From NCBI RefSeq assembly GCF_017312365.1, contig NZ_BLJI01000002.1:186001-250000 (forward strand): 64,000 bases of DNA. The letters are read 5' to 3'. The notes beneath the pieces are model-generated. The model was not told the origin of the DNA, made no database searches, and saw only the letters and a list, made by a program, of their open reading frames with translations. Of this stretch, positions 1 to 9,335 are shown piece after piece. How positions within the stretch are numbered: the first letter of the stretch is position 1; each line of letters opens with the position of its first letter. This stretch comes from Chroococcus sp. FPU101 (GTDB taxonomy: Bacteria > Cyanobacteriota > Cyanobacteriia > Cyanobacteriales > Microcystaceae). The position numbers and the translations under genes are program-made.

Positions 1-186
1 GCTTTTGCCACCCTCTTTTTTATTCCTTTGGGCTTTTCGATCGCGGCTGGTTTATCAGCAGGTTTAATCCTTTATCCTTTTGCTAAAATCGTCCAAGGAC
101 GCGGCAAAGAAATCTCGCTGGCTACTTGGATTTTAGCCGCTATTTTTCTCGCCAGATATATTTTTACAACAATGCGTTTTGGTTAG
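1..186 (+). CDS. C-terminal end of a purine (AzgA-type NCS2) permease, partial
   Basis: The window opens inside this reading frame; 61 codons are visible before a TAG at 184-186. The peptide has two hydrophobic segments (FATLFFIPLGFSIAAG and the ATWILAAIFLARYIF stretch), resembling the last two membrane helices of AzgA-type adenine/guanine/hypoxanthine permeases of the NCS2 superfamily. The assignment is strengthened by the gene for guanine deaminase 80 bp downstream on the same strand, which would use imported guanine. Substrate specificity cannot be read from this fragment. The start lies outside the window. Confidence 0.65.
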   Translation, partial: AFATLFFIPLGFSIAAGLSAGLILYPFAKIVQGRGKEISLATWILAAIFLARYIFTTMRFG

Positions 187-231
187 ACAACTTTGATGAA
201 TTGAGCAACCCCATCCATTCCATATTTATAG

Positions 232-250
232 GGGCTTGGTGAGCAAGCCC
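232..250 (+). terminator. hairpin between the permease and guanine deaminase genes
   Basis: A perfect 7-bp stem GGGCTTG/CAAGCCC with a five-base loop GTGAG lies 46 bp after the permease stop and 17 bp before the guaD start. There is no T-run after it, so it may be a weak terminator, an mRNA-stabilising hairpin, or a structure near the guaD ribosome binding site. Confidence 0.4.
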
Positions 251-266
251 AAATCTAAATCATCTT

Positions 267-1592
267 ATGCTTAAAGCTTATCGTGCCGCATTTTTAGACT
301 TTATTGCCGATCCTTTTTATACGACTGAATCAGAGAGTATTCGTTATTTTCCTGATGGTTTATTAGTCATTAAAGATGGGAAAGTAGAAGCTTTCGGAGA
401 TTATGAAGCTTTAAAAGATGAATATATAAATACTCCAATTACAGCTTATCCAGGAATGTTAATTACACCTGGATTTATTGATATGCACGTCCATTTCCCA
501 CAAATTGAAATGATTGCGTCATATGGAGAACAACTTTTAGAATGGTTAAATAAATATACGTTTCCTACTGAAGGAAAGTTTAATGATCAAAATTACGCTC
601 AACAAATGGCAGGTTTCTTTTTAGATGAATTGCTCAAAAATGGCACAACAACAGCCGTCGTTTTAGCGACAGTTTTTCCCCAATCTGTAGATGCTTTTTT
701 TGAAGAATCATCAAAGCGTAACTTAAGAATGGTTGCGGGCAAAGTATTAATGGATCGCAATGCCCCTGATTATTTAAAAGATACAGCAAAAAGTTCTTAT
801 GAGCAAAGTAAAGAATTAATTGAAAAATGGCACAATAACGGACGTTCTCTTTATGCAATTACGCCTCGTTTTTCGGTTACTTCAACTCCAGAACAACTAG
901 AAGCAGCAGGAAAATTATTAGCAGAATATCCTGATGTTTATGTTCATACTCATCTATCAGAAAATCGAGCGGAGGTTGATTTTGTAAAAGAACTTTTTCC
1001 CGATAGCAAGAATTATTTAGATACTTATGATCACGCTGGATTAGTAGGAGAACGTTCAATCTTTGCTCATTGTATTCATTTATCCGAGCAAGAGTTTGAA
1101 CGATTATCAGAAACTAAAGCGATTATTGCATTTTGTCCAACCTCTAATTTATTTTTAGGGAGTGGATTATTTAACATCAATCAAGCCAAATCATCAGACT
1201 ATCCAGTGAAAGTCGGTTTAGGAACTGATGTCGGAGGTGGAACCAGTTTATCGATGCTACAAACAATGAACGAAGCATATAAAGTGACTCAAATGAGACA
1301 ACAAAAACTATCACCTTTACAAGCCTTCTTTTTAGCAACTTTAGGGGGAGCAAAAGCCCTTTGTTTAGAGGATAAGATCGGTAACTTTGATGTAGGAAAA
1401 GAAGCTGATTTTATTGTGATCAATCCGCGTTCAACTTCATTAATGGCATTACGCAACCCCGAAGAAGTTCTTAACACTTTAGAAGAATTATCAGAACGAT
1501 TATTTACTCTAGTGATTATGGGAGACGATCGCGCTATACAATCTACTTATATTATGGGTGAATTAGCTTACGAAAAATCTTTAATTTGTTAA
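267..1592 (+). CDS. guaD: guanine deaminase
   Basis: Amidohydrolase that converts guanine to xanthine and ammonia in the cytoplasm, the first step of guanine salvage or use as a nitrogen source. At 441 residues it has the usual family length. The metal-site signature PGFIDMHVHFPQ carries H74 and H76; further ligands expected for the family are visible as H227/H229 (VHTHLSEN), H268 (FAHCIHL) and D321 (GTDVGGG). The ATG at 267 is the natural start because it precedes a typical N-terminal beta segment. It follows the purine permease on the same strand, so import and deamination probably form one small unit. Nothing suggests a defect. Confidence 0.93.
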   Translation: MLKAYRAAFLDFIADPFYTTESESIRYFPDGLLVIKDGKVEAFGDYEALKDEYINTPITAYPGMLITPGFIDMHVHFPQIEMIASYGEQLLEWLNKYTFPTEGKFNDQNYAQQMAGFFLDELLKNGTTTAVVLATVFPQSVDAFFEESSKRNLRMVAGKVLMDRNAPDYLKDTAKSSYEQSKELIEKWHNNGRSLYAITPRFSVTSTPEQLEAAGKLLAEYPDVYVHTHLSENRAEVDFVKELFPDSKNYLDTYDHAGLVGERSIFAHCIHLSEQEFERLSETKAIIAFCPTSNLFLGSGLFNINQAKSSDYPVKVGLGTDVGGGTSLSMLQTMNEAYKVTQMRQQKLSPLQAFFLATLGGAKALCLEDKIGNFDVGKEADFIVINPRSTSLMALRNPEEVLNTLEELSERLFTLVIMGDDRAIQSTYIMGELAYEKSLIC

Positions 1593-1617
1593 AAACTTTA
1601 GCTCATCTCATGATTAT

Positions 1618-2151
1618 TCACAAGCCTTCAAAAGCCGCTTTGACTTCTTTGAGAGAAATCATTAGTGTCAATGGCTCAACGGGTGACGCTTTAAAACCAG
1701 CCTTAAGGTAAAAAGCTTTAGCTTCTTCCGATAGAGCATGAACAAGAATCGCTTTGATGCCTGCCAAGTGACTAGCTTGCCAAGTTCGTAAAATGGCATC
1801 TCGTAACAAGCCTCTCCCAATTCCTTTACCTTTCCAAGAACAATCGACGGCCAAACGGGCTAAAATCATCACGGGAATCGGATTAGGCATATTCCTTTTA
1901 ATCAAGCTAGTGGCGATTTCCCGTTCGACTGAGCCAACGGCCAACGCATAGTAACCGACGACTTGGTTTCCGACACAGACTACATAGGTACGCGAGGCAT
2001 CGGCGATTTCATTGGCTAAAGCACGTTTTTTAAGCCACTCGTCAAGGCTGGCCTCACCGCAGCAGAAGGACTCCACCTCATGCCCTTCGGTTAGATTTTG
2101 AGGGGAACTGAGTTCAGAAAGCGGCTTGAACTCAGGGGTTAAGCTTCCCAA
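1618..2151 (-). CDS. GNAT-family toxin of a TacA/TacT-type toxin-antitoxin pair
   Basis: A 177-residue GNAT acetyltransferase. The layout FxCGEASLDEWL near the N-terminus, SRTYVV, GYYALA.GSV.R, PIPVMILARLAVD, the acetyl-CoA loop GKGIGRGLL and a final FYLKAGF matches TacT/AtaT-type toxins, which block translation by acetylating the amino group of aminoacyl-tRNA (known for the family, inferred here). The Tyr of FYLKAGF is the expected catalytic residue. The frame appears to begin at a TTG (2149-2151), inside the last codons of the upstream antitoxin gene, with a 13-nt overlap; translational coupling would explain the weak start. Codon use is more GC-rich than in neighbouring genes, consistent with recent acquisition. 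Confidence 0.85.
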   Translation of the reverse strand: MGSLTPEFKPLSELSSPQNLTEGHEVESFCCGEASLDEWLKKRALANEIADASRTYVVCVGNQVVGYYALAVGSVEREIATSLIKRNMPNPIPVMILARLAVDCSWKGKGIGRGLLRDAILRTWQASHLAGIKAILVHALSEEAKAFYLKAGFKASPVEPLTLMISLKEVKAAFEGL

Positions 2152-2447
2152 GGTGGTACACTTTGTAAAAGGTTTTGTAATTTCGGGTTCGGCACGACTG
2201 GGGCATCCAGCGCATCTAAAAATTCATCCCATTGCTCTTGGCTTAAGGAGAAAGTACGCTGGTCTAGCAAAACATCTTCCGCTTTCTGACAAGCGGCTTC
2301 GAGCATGAAATCGGAACGACTTTTACCTAAAAGCTCGGCTGCTCTGTCAATTAAAGTCCGTTGCCGTGCTTGGGCGCGGATATTAATTTTTGTATCGCGC
2401 GTGGCTGCGCTTTCTTTTGATACGGATGACATTTTTCCGTTACTCAT
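2139..2447 (-). CDS. DUF1778 (TacA-type) antitoxin
   Basis: A 102-residue protein with an N-terminal ribbon-helix-helix-like segment (KINIRAQARQRTLIDRAA, then the LGKSRSDFML helix pair) and a C-terminal tail rich in W, D and P (EQWDEFLDALDAPVVPNPKL) that in DUF1778 antitoxins wraps the GNAT toxin. It precedes and overlaps the acetyltransferase gene by 13 nt, the standard antitoxin-first order. The N-terminal domain normally represses its own promoter, which would lie in the 2448-2620 gap. ATG at 2447 is preferred over the TTG three bases upstream. Confidence 0.87.
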   Translation of the reverse strand: MSNGKMSSVSKESAATRDTKINIRAQARQRTLIDRAAELLGKSRSDFMLEAACQKAEDVLLDQRTFSLSQEQWDEFLDALDAPVVPNPKLQNLLQSVPPWEA

Positions 2448-2621
2448 CAATCAATAATATTCTTTACCCTAACGCTGATGTAGGTACATTGTCAACACAA
2501 ATGGGCGTAGTCTAAGACAGTTGTGTTTCACTACCCAATCACTAAAACGGCTTTCTGTTTCTCATTCAAGCTGAAACTTATAGATAACATGGTAGATTTC
2601 TCTTTATCTTAAATATTGTAC

Positions 2622-3881
2622 TTAATGACCACTTAAGAACTTTTCAATTTCTACACAGGATTGAGCAACACCGTTTTCTTGTTGAATTTGTTCCCCTAGT
2701 GTACTAGCTTGTCGGAATAATTGATGATTATTTAGGATTTCGGTTAACGTTAAAACGATTTCTTGAGTTTGATAATTCCTTAAAAATAAGGTCTTGCCCA
2801 CGCCTAATCGTTCAACTCTGGCTGCATTATCGAACTGATCGGCTCCAAACGGAACAATAATCATTGGTTTACCCGCTTTGAGAGCTTGCGCCGTTGTCCC
2901 AATTCCTCCCTGATGAACGATCGCTTTTCCTAAAGGAAATAAAAGAAAATGCGGTGCATAATCAACCGCGATAATTGTGTCATCCAGTAAATCGCTAGGT
3001 TTGTTTCCCAGATTTCTACCTGTTAGTAATACAGCCCTTTCACCTAACTTTTTAGCCGCCATTGCACTCTCTGTGTAAAAAGTTTTCCCGACTTCGACAG
3101 CCGATGAACCCAGAGTGAAGATTAAAGGTGCTGTTCCTGAATTTAAAAAATCCCTCAACTCGTCAGGTAGCTTAGAATCAATCGGCTCAAAATACGAAAA
3201 CCCCGTTAATCTAGCTTGTGCTGGCCAATCAGGCTGTGGTGGGGCAAGTAAAGAAGAAAATAAACCTAAAATCAAGTCTGGAGAATATTGGTCGTCAAAA
3301 AATGGATCTTTTGCTGGCGGCAATCCTAATTCTTTTCTCAGTTTTTGGATTGGATGGCTCGTTAAATAGAGCGAAAATTTAGCAAACTGAATAAATAATC
3401 GTTTAAACCATAACGGGAAACCTTGAAAGTTGAGAATGGGATTAAAGATCGGTAGGTCATCAGCCGAAAAAAAACTGGATGGAGCTAAAACGGTTGAAAT
3501 CCAAGGAATTTGTTTTTTTTGTGCAACAAATGGGGCGGCGAATGCAATTGGATGAGAGATCAGTAGTCTTGCATCTTGACAAATTTCTTCTAAATCGTCG
3601 TAGCTATCTTTAAGGTAAGGTAATAGTACCTCAGAGAAAAGAAAGATAATTCCATCAGGGCGAAACGTTCTTTCTACTAGCTCGGTACGGGAGAAGTATT
3701 TTTCAGGATTGGGTCTAACGGGTTCAAATTTGATATTTTCCGATTCGATAAATTCTCGAAGACTCTCAGAAGCAGCTAAAACAGGGTGATAACCTCGCTG
3801 TTTTAATTCGATAGCGATTGCTAAATAAGGGTAGAGATCGCCTAATGAACCAATCGTATTAATAACTATTTTAGATTTCAT
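2622..3881 (-). CDS. GT1-family (MGT/UGT-like) glycosyltransferase
   Basis: Two-domain GT-B glycosyltransferase of about 420 residues. The N-terminus MKSKIVINTIGSLGDLYPYLAIA is the typical first Rossmann strand and helix, with GDLYP matching the GHxxP position of macrolide/sterol-type transferases. The C-terminal donor-site motif appears as IVHQGGIGTTAQALKAG.P followed by PFGADQFDNAARV, typical of UDP-sugar users of this family. I prefer ATG 3881 because AGGGAA lies just upstream; the frame is open to 3971, but the additional 30 residues look non-native. The acceptor is unknown; lipids or small hydrophobic molecules are usual. It is flanked by the TA pair and a broken regulator, so there is no pathway context. 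Confidence 0.85.
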   Translation of the reverse strand: MKSKIVINTIGSLGDLYPYLAIAIELKQRGYHPVLAASESLREFIESENIKFEPVRPNPEKYFSRTELVERTFRPDGIIFLFSEVLLPYLKDSYDDLEEICQDARLLISHPIAFAAPFVAQKKQIPWISTVLAPSSFFSADDLPIFNPILNFQGFPLWFKRLFIQFAKFSLYLTSHPIQKLRKELGLPPAKDPFFDDQYSPDLILGLFSSLLAPPQPDWPAQARLTGFSYFEPIDSKLPDELRDFLNSGTAPLIFTLGSSAVEVGKTFYTESAMAAKKLGERAVLLTGRNLGNKPSDLLDDTIIAVDYAPHFLLFPLGKAIVHQGGIGTTAQALKAGKPMIIVPFGADQFDNAARVERLGVGKTLFLRNYQTQEIVLTLTEILNNHQLFRQASTLGEQIQQENGVAQSCVEIEKFLSGH

Positions 3882-4077
3882 CGGTTTTCCCTGAGCCATC
3901 ACTAGGGTTAAAGTACGGTTTAAGTTAAAAATAATTTTAGCAAACGAATTTTTAAGCTCCCAAACCATCATCCCACTGCTAATCTGTGCAATATCAAAAT
4001 TCTCTCTAAAGGTAGATCAACGTTTCTCTTGTTTGATAAATAATTAACCATAGCGTACGTTATAGGGTGCTTTCTTG

Positions 4078-4386
4078 ATGCAGTCTAAAGAAAAATCTTC
4101 ACTCAAAAAGACAGCCCGACTGGAGCAACCTGAAGTCAGCCAAATGATTCAGGAACTTCGACATCTAACAGCATTGACCTAAGAGCAATTTGCGGCCCTG
4201 TTAGGTGTGACTTATAGTACGATCAATCGGTGGGAAAATGGTCATATGCAACCCTCCCCTTTAGCACTCAAGCAGATCTGATTCGTCCTGAATGAGATTA
4301 ACAGTTCTTCTAGAGACGAGTGGCTCTTAGAACGCAGCCAGCAAATTCTAGAGCAATACTTTGATATCAAGGAGCAAAGGCCGTAA
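4078..4386 (+). pseudogene. HTH (XRE-type) regulator broken by two in-frame stops
   Basis: From ATG 4078 a single frame reads through to TAA 4384 with no indel but with a TAA at 4180-4182 and a TGA at 4279-4281. Around the first stop the reading is ALT(stop)EQFAALLGVTYSTINRW, a clear XRE-type helix-turn-helix in which Gln would be expected (CAA to TAA). The second stop is at KQI(stop)FVLNEI, where CGA to TGA is plausible. The remaining sequence (DEWLLERSQQILEQYF) has the usual C-terminal tail of about 100-residue cyanobacterial HTH proteins that often sit next to sensor kinases. The 1277-residue kinase gene starts 105 bp downstream, so this may have been its partner. Confidence 0.75.
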
Positions 4387-4481
4387 TTCATGGAAAAAAA
4401 GATCACTCGTAGACACTATCATGAGAAAACGGAGTACCAGATAACATAGTCCCACCTTCAACTCCAATCTATTGCCCTGAA

Positions 4482-4489
4482 GCGATCGC
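4482..4489. repeat. HIP1 octamer immediately upstream of the kinase start
   Basis: GCGATCGC palindrome ending one base before ATG 4491. This HIP1 octamer is highly over-represented in many cyanobacterial genomes, and further copies occur across the window, for example near 11625, 11768 and 26560. Confidence 0.9.
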
Positions 4490-4490
4490 T

Positions 4491-7400
4491 ATGACTGACC
4501 AACTGACTCAAAAATCTTTGACCCTACCGATACCTCCAAATGAGACTGAGCGGTTGTCGGCACTGCATCGCTACAAAATTCTCGACACGCCTCCAGAAGT
4601 GGCATTTGATCGCATTACTACTCTAGCAGCACGGTTGTTTAAAATGCCGATCGCCCTCATTTCCCTAGTCGATGAATCAAGAGCCTGGTTCAAGTCCTGC
4701 ATTGGCTTCGATGCTCGTGAAGTGCCGCGTGATGACACACTTTGCAGCTTTGCCGTCTTAACTGATGAGCCTCTGATTATTCCTAATACTCGGCTTGATA
4801 AGCGTTTTGCCTGCAATCCCTTCGTACAAAGTGAACCAGGGGTGCGGTTCTATGCAGGTGCGCCCCTGCTCAGTCATGACGGCTTTAATTTGGGAACACT
4901 TTGTCTGCTCGACAGTCAGCCCCATGATCCATTAACCCCAGAGCAACAGGCGACTCTAGTTGACCTAGCAGCAATGGTAGTCGATGAACTAGAACTGAGA
5001 TTAGCGGCTCAGAAGATTGCTCAGGTCGATGCGGCATTGCTAGAGATTACCCAAGGCGTATCGACAGTAACGGGTGGTGCTTTTTTCGATGCGCTGGTAC
5101 AGCATTTTGCCAAAGTTTTAGAAACAGATTATGTTTACATTGGCTTAATAGAAGGTGATGACCCCAAACAGCTAAGAACGATCGCCACCTTGGCTCAAGG
5201 TCAAATTGTAGATAACCTAACCTATCCACTACAAGATACACCCTGCTGGGAAGTGATTGGGCAACGCAAAATTTGCTGCTACCCGCGCAATGTACAGACT
5301 CACTTTCCGAATGCGCCCTTACTCAAGCCGCTCTCCGTTGAAAGTTATATAGCGGCTCCCTTTTTTGACTCTGACGGCAAACCTCTGGGGATTTTAGGGG
5401 TGATGGATGGTAAACCTTTAGAGAATGTGCATTTAGCGGAATCGTTGCTGGCAATTTTTGCTAGTCGTGTTGCCACTGAGATAGAGCGACAGCAAACAGA
5501 AGATGCTCTGCGCGAATCGGAAGAACGCTATCGAGCTTTTGTAGCTCACAGTAATGAAGGAATTTGGCGATTTGAGTTAGAAGAACCGCTCTCAATCACA
5601 ATTGATGAACATTCCCAAATTGAGCATATGTATCAATATGGTTATCTGGCTGAATGTAACCTAGTAATGGCTCAGATGTATGGCTTTTCTGAGATTGAAG
5701 AGATTGTTGGAGTACGGTTGGGCGAATTTTTATCTTCATCCGATCCTCGCAATATAGACTATTTACAATCGTTCATTCGCTCTGGCTACCGACTGAAAGA
5801 TGCAGAATCTTATGAAGTTGATCGCTTTGGCAACGCAAAATACTTCGCCAATAATTTAGTTGGCATTATCCAAGATGGTTATCTGATTCGAGCTTGGGGA
5901 AATCAACGGGACATTAGCGATCAAAAATTAGCAGAAGAACAATTGCGTGAATCAGAAAAGTTTTTAAAGGGAATCAACGAAACTGCGCCGAATCTACTTT
6001 ATATTTACGATCTAAATGAACGGCGAAATTTGTACGTCAGTCCACAAATTTTTCCGATGTTAGGCGTTTTGCCTAAAGACGTGCAAGGAATCGGTTCACA
6101 GCTTTTCGCTGAATTGTTCCATCCCGAAGATCTCGAACAAATCGTACAGCATCACGACCGAATTCGAGCCGCAAGAGAAGATGAGATTTTTACCATCGAA
6201 TATCGCATGAAACACTCAAGCGGTCAATGGCGTTGGCTGGCAAGCCGCGATTTGATTTTTGCCCGCGATGAACTGGGAAAGCCAGTACAAATTCTCGGTT
6301 CGGCAATAGACATCACCGAGCGCAAACAAGCTGAAACCGCTTTACTTGAAAGTGAAGCACAGTTTCGTCTATTGGCTAACACCGTTCCGCAACTGATCTG
6401 GACGGCTCAAGCGGATGGTGGGATCGATTATCTAAATGAACAGTGGCTAGAATACACGGGCATCCAGGCGCAAGCATTTTACGAATGGGGTTGGCAACAG
6501 ATTATCCATCCCGATGATTTACCGCACACGCTAGAGGTTTGGACAGCAACCTTACAAACAGGCGACCCAATTGAGATCAAACACCGTTTCCGCCATCTAA
6601 CAGGTGAGTGGCGTTGGCAATTGGTACGCGGTGTTCCGTTCAAGAACGAAATAGAGCAAATTGTCAAGTGGTTTGGTACCTGCACCGACATTCACGAGAG
6701 CGTGATGCGCGAGCAAGACACGCAGTTCTTGTCAGACCTCGGTGAAGCGATTCGCACCAGCAATAATCCTGATGAGTTGATAACGACGACAGCCGAAATG
6801 ATTGGGCAGTATCTGCAAGTCAAGCGATGCTACTTTGCCGAAATTGATGAAGCACACGATCGCTGGCGGATCAACAGCGACTATCATTCCTCGCTGCCTT
6901 CGATGGTGGGTGAATACCGCGTCTCGAACTATCCACCCGTCATTCTGGATCTCCAGCGAGCAGGACACCTGTACATCTCCGACGACAATCAGATCGATCC
7001 GCGCACAGTTGATTATTATGCCACCGCTTATAAGCCATTGGGAATCCGCGCTCATATTGCCGTGCCGTTCTTTAGTGACGGGCGTTGGGCGGTGAATCTG
7101 ATTGCAGCAACCGATGAGCCGCGTCAGTGGCAAGCCCGCGAAATCAATCTGCTCTCGTCGGCGGCGGAGCGTGTCTGGTTGGCGGTCGAAAAGCTACGGT
7201 CACAAATTGCTCTGCACGACAGTGAGGCGCAAATCCGCCATATTATAGAAAGTATCAATGATGGATTTTTTGCGCTCGACGAGAACTGGCAATTTATCTA
7301 CGTCAATCAAGCTGCCGAAACTCTCACGGGTCGCACCTCAAACGATTTGCTTGGCCGAATTTTCTGGGAAGAATTTCCAGGTGTCAATGGTAGCGAGTTT

Positions 7401-8324
7401 GAGCAGATGCATCGGAGCGTGATGCGCGATCGCGTCGCTGCCTCGCAGACTGCGTTCTATCCAGATCACGATCGCTGGTATGAAGTCAATAGTTATCCTG
7501 CGGCTAACGGTATTACAGTTTTTTTCAGAGATGTGACCGCTCGTAAACAAGCTGCACTTCAGCTACAGCAACAAGCCTCGGAACTTATTAAGCTAAATGT
7601 GGCTCTAGAGCAAACCGCCTCTAAGTTAAGTGAACAAAATCAAGAGTTAGATCGTTTTGTTTATACTGTCTCTCATGATCTCAAAGCTCCTTTGCGGGCG
7701 ATTTACAACCTGTCTTCTTGGATTGCTGATGATTTAGAAGGGCAACTCGACGAAGAAAACCTGCACCAAATGAAGCTTTTGCAGAGTCGGGTTGTTCGCA
7801 TGGAAGCCCTGATTAATGGATTGCTTTCCTACTCTCGGATTGGTCGTACTGAAATCGTTACCGAACGGGTCAAAGTTGATGAATTGCTCTCGGAAATTCT
7901 CGACTCTCTGACGATTCCCTCGACCTTTACTATTTTTGTACAGCCAGAAATGCCAATTCTCTTGACTGAAAGATTACTTTTATCCCAAGTCTTTTCTAAT
8001 CTCATTAGCAATGCTATCAAATACAATGATCGCATCGATGGTCGGATCGAAATTAGAGCTAATCTAAAAGGAGAATTCTACGAATTTTCGGTCGCCGATA
8101 ATGGCCCTGGTATTGCACCAGAGAATCATGAGCGAGTTTTTGAGATCTTCCAAACGCTGAACGGACAAGAAAATCCAGAAAGTACAGGGATCGGTTTATC
8201 GATTGTTAAGAAAATTATTGAAACAGAAGGCGGCTCGATCATTTTGGAGTCAAACTTAGGTGAGGGAGCAACTTTTCGCTTTACTTGGAAGAATCGACAC
8301 GAAGCGGCAAAAATTGCAGAATAA
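4491..8324 (+). CDS. multi-domain GAF/PAS sensor histidine kinase
   Basis: A 1277-residue soluble kinase without obvious membrane helices. In order: GAF (about 30-165), GAF (about 180-330), PAS (340-480), PAS (490-620), PAS (625-745), GAF (755-905), PAS (915-1015), a short coiled coil, then HisKA with VYTVSHDLKAPLRA (H1062, codon at 7674) and a HATPase_c domain with N-box LISNAIKYND, G1 ADNGPGIAPE and G2 STGIGLSIVKK. There is no receiver domain, so phosphate must leave to a separate regulator; the broken HTH gene just upstream is the only local candidate. No bilin-binding CH motif was seen. The segment 6350-7550 is clearly more GC-rich than the flanks, suggesting domain shuffling. Signal unknown. 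Confidence 0.93.
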   Translation: MTDQLTQKSLTLPIPPNETERLSALHRYKILDTPPEVAFDRITTLAARLFKMPIALISLVDESRAWFKSCIGFDAREVPRDDTLCSFAVLTDEPLIIPNTRLDKRFACNPFVQSEPGVRFYAGAPLLSHDGFNLGTLCLLDSQPHDPLTPEQQATLVDLAAMVVDELELRLAAQKIAQVDAALLEITQGVSTVTGGAFFDALVQHFAKVLETDYVYIGLIEGDDPKQLRTIATLAQGQIVDNLTYPLQDTPCWEVIGQRKICCYPRNVQTHFPNAPLLKPLSVESYIAAPFFDSDGKPLGILGVMDGKPLENVHLAESLLAIFASRVATEIERQQTEDALRESEERYRAFVAHSNEGIWRFELEEPLSITIDEHSQIEHMYQYGYLAECNLVMAQMYGFSEIEEIVGVRLGEFLSSSDPRNIDYLQSFIRSGYRLKDAESYEVDRFGNAKYFANNLVGIIQDGYLIRAWGNQRDISDQKLAEEQLRESEKFLKGINETAPNLLYIYDLNERRNLYVSPQIFPMLGVLPKDVQGIGSQLFAELFHPEDLEQIVQHHDRIRAAREDEIFTIEYRMKHSSGQWRWLASRDLIFARDELGKPVQILGSAIDITERKQAETALLESEAQFRLLANTVPQLIWTAQADGGIDYLNEQWLEYTGIQAQAFYEWGWQQIIHPDDLPHTLEVWTATLQTGDPIEIKHRFRHLTGEWRWQLVRGVPFKNEIEQIVKWFGTCTDIHESVMREQDTQFLSDLGEAIRTSNNPDELITTTAEMIGQYLQVKRCYFAEIDEAHDRWRINSDYHSSLPSMVGEYRVSNYPPVILDLQRAGHLYISDDNQIDPRTVDYYATAYKPLGIRAHIAVPFFSDGRWAVNLIAATDEPRQWQAREINLLSSAAERVWLAVEKLRSQIALHDSEAQIRHIIESINDGFFALDENWQFIYVNQAAETLTGRTSNDLLGRIFWEEFPGVNGSEFEQMHRSVMRDRVAASQTAFYPDHDRWYEVNSYPAANGITVFFRDVTARKQAALQLQQQASELIKLNVALEQTASKLSEQNQELDRFVYTVSHDLKAPLRAIYNLSSWIADDLEGQLDEENLHQMKLLQSRVVRMEALINGLLSYSRIGRTEIVTERVKVDELLSEILDSLTIPSTFTIFVQPEMPILLTERLLLSQVFSNLISNAIKYNDRIDGRIEIRANLKGEFYEFSVADNGPGIAPENHERVFEIFQTLNGQENPESTGIGLSIVKKIIETEGGSIILESNLGEGATFRFTWKNRHEAAKIAE

Positions 8325-8342
8325 TAATTTTTGCTCAAAAAA

Positions 8343-8963
8343 CTATTTTTGCTCATTCATTAGACTAAAACTATTATAAAGACTCATTGATTTTTCAAAC
8401 CCTTCTTTAAGACTTAAATCAACTGCTTTTTCGGCTACTTTCAAAATTTCAGAGGTAATTTGTGCTTCTTGAGACGTGAATTTCCCTAAAACATGGGATA
8501 TCGTTTCTTTTTGTTGATCTTTTCCGATCCCAATTCGCAAACGAGGAAAATTTTGGCTATTGAGATGAGAAATAATTGATTTCATGCCATTATGTCCCCC
8601 CGCAGAACCCGATAAACGTAATCTGAGTTTACCCAAGGGTAAATCCATTTCATCATAAATGACTAAAATCGATTCTGGAGATAGCTTATACCAGTCTACA
8701 ACCGCTTGTACCGCCTGCCCAGAACGATTCATATAAGTTGTAGGTTTGAGAAGGCGAATTTTGTTGCCATAGCGGTGTTGTCCTTCGCTAAAATATCCCT
8801 GAAATCGCTTATTTTGTTGCCAAGATAATCCCCACGCATTAGCTAAAATATCCACAGCTTCAAAACCGATATTATGTCGCGTTTTGTGATATTTTTCTTC
8901 GGGATTTCCTAAACCAACAATTAATTCAGGGATCACAATCGATTTAGGTGAGGTTTGAGTCAT
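8343..8963 (-). CDS. pth: peptidyl-tRNA hydrolase
   Basis: Essential cytoplasmic enzyme that releases peptides from prematurely dropped peptidyl-tRNAs. The 206-residue protein has the family start LIVGLGNPEEKYHKTRHNIGF with catalytic H30, the YDEMDLPLGKLRL segment with the conserved Asp, and GSAGGHNGMKSI. It is convergent with the kinase gene (18 bp between the stops). A conserved single-copy gene with no defect. Confidence 0.96.
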   Translation of the reverse strand: MTQTSPKSIVIPELIVGLGNPEEKYHKTRHNIGFEAVDILANAWGLSWQQNKRFQGYFSEGQHRYGNKIRLLKPTTYMNRSGQAVQAVVDWYKLSPESILVIYDEMDLPLGKLRLRLSGSAGGHNGMKSIISHLNSQNFPRLRIGIGKDQQKETISHVLGKFTSQEAQITSEILKVAEKAVDLSLKEGFEKSMSLYNSFSLMNEQK

Positions 8964-9042
8964 AATCTGGCAATTTTCGTTTCAATGCAGCAGACTTTCG
9001 AATAATAAGCTAACACCGCTTGTCAAACTAATCTAACTCAGC

Positions 9043-9264
9043 TTAAGATTTCTGAAATAGATGCTCTAGATAGACTTTAGCGCAGTTTTTATAAGTCCGA
9101 GAAGGTTTAGGGTTCTGCTTTTTCTCATTTTGCAATAAGAACACGGATAAAGCAACGGCAAAAACTTGATCTTGATCCCAGTTCGGATGACTATCTAAAT
9201 AGTGCTGAAGAGATTCATGAAGTTCTTCTGGGATTTCTGTCAAAATACTGATTGATGTACTCAT
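9043..9264 (-). CDS. DUF2811 small cyanobacterial protein
   Basis: 73 residues. EIPEELHESLQHYLDSHPNWDQDQVFAVALSVFLLQ matches my memory of the DUF2811 family, small proteins found almost only in cyanobacteria. The predicted fold is two helices with a basic C-terminal tail; a CopG/RHH-like DNA-binding role is possible but unproven. It lies just upstream (in its own direction, downstream) of pth and is transcribed away from the DnaA-box-containing gap at 9.3-9.7 kb. Confidence 0.8.
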   Translation of the reverse strand: MSTSISILTEIPEELHESLQHYLDSHPNWDQDQVFAVALSVFLLQNEKKQNPKPSRTYKNCAKVYLEHLFQKS

Positions 9265-9307
9265 AGTGACCTCAAAAAAGGAAAAAGAAAATCCCTCACT
9301 GACGGCA

Positions 9308-9335
9308 ACTTAAAAGAAGCATAACTTTTTTAAGT
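9308..9335. repeat. AT-rich inverted repeat in the 9.3-9.7 kb gap
   Basis: Perfect 8-bp inverted repeat ACTTAAAA/TTTTAAGT with a 12-nt spacer. It sits upstream of the DUF2811 gene at the left end of a 446-bp gene-free segment. It could be a protein-binding palindrome or a weak hairpin. Confidence 0.4.

Noticed and set aside
4390..4449. 19-codon ATG frame between the HTH remnant and the kinase
   Set aside because: Too short, no family features; probably part of the kinase leader.
6802..7095. 97-codon frame inside the kinase gene on the same strand
   Set aside because: Lies in a shifted frame of a GC-rich coding block; a shadow of the kinase.
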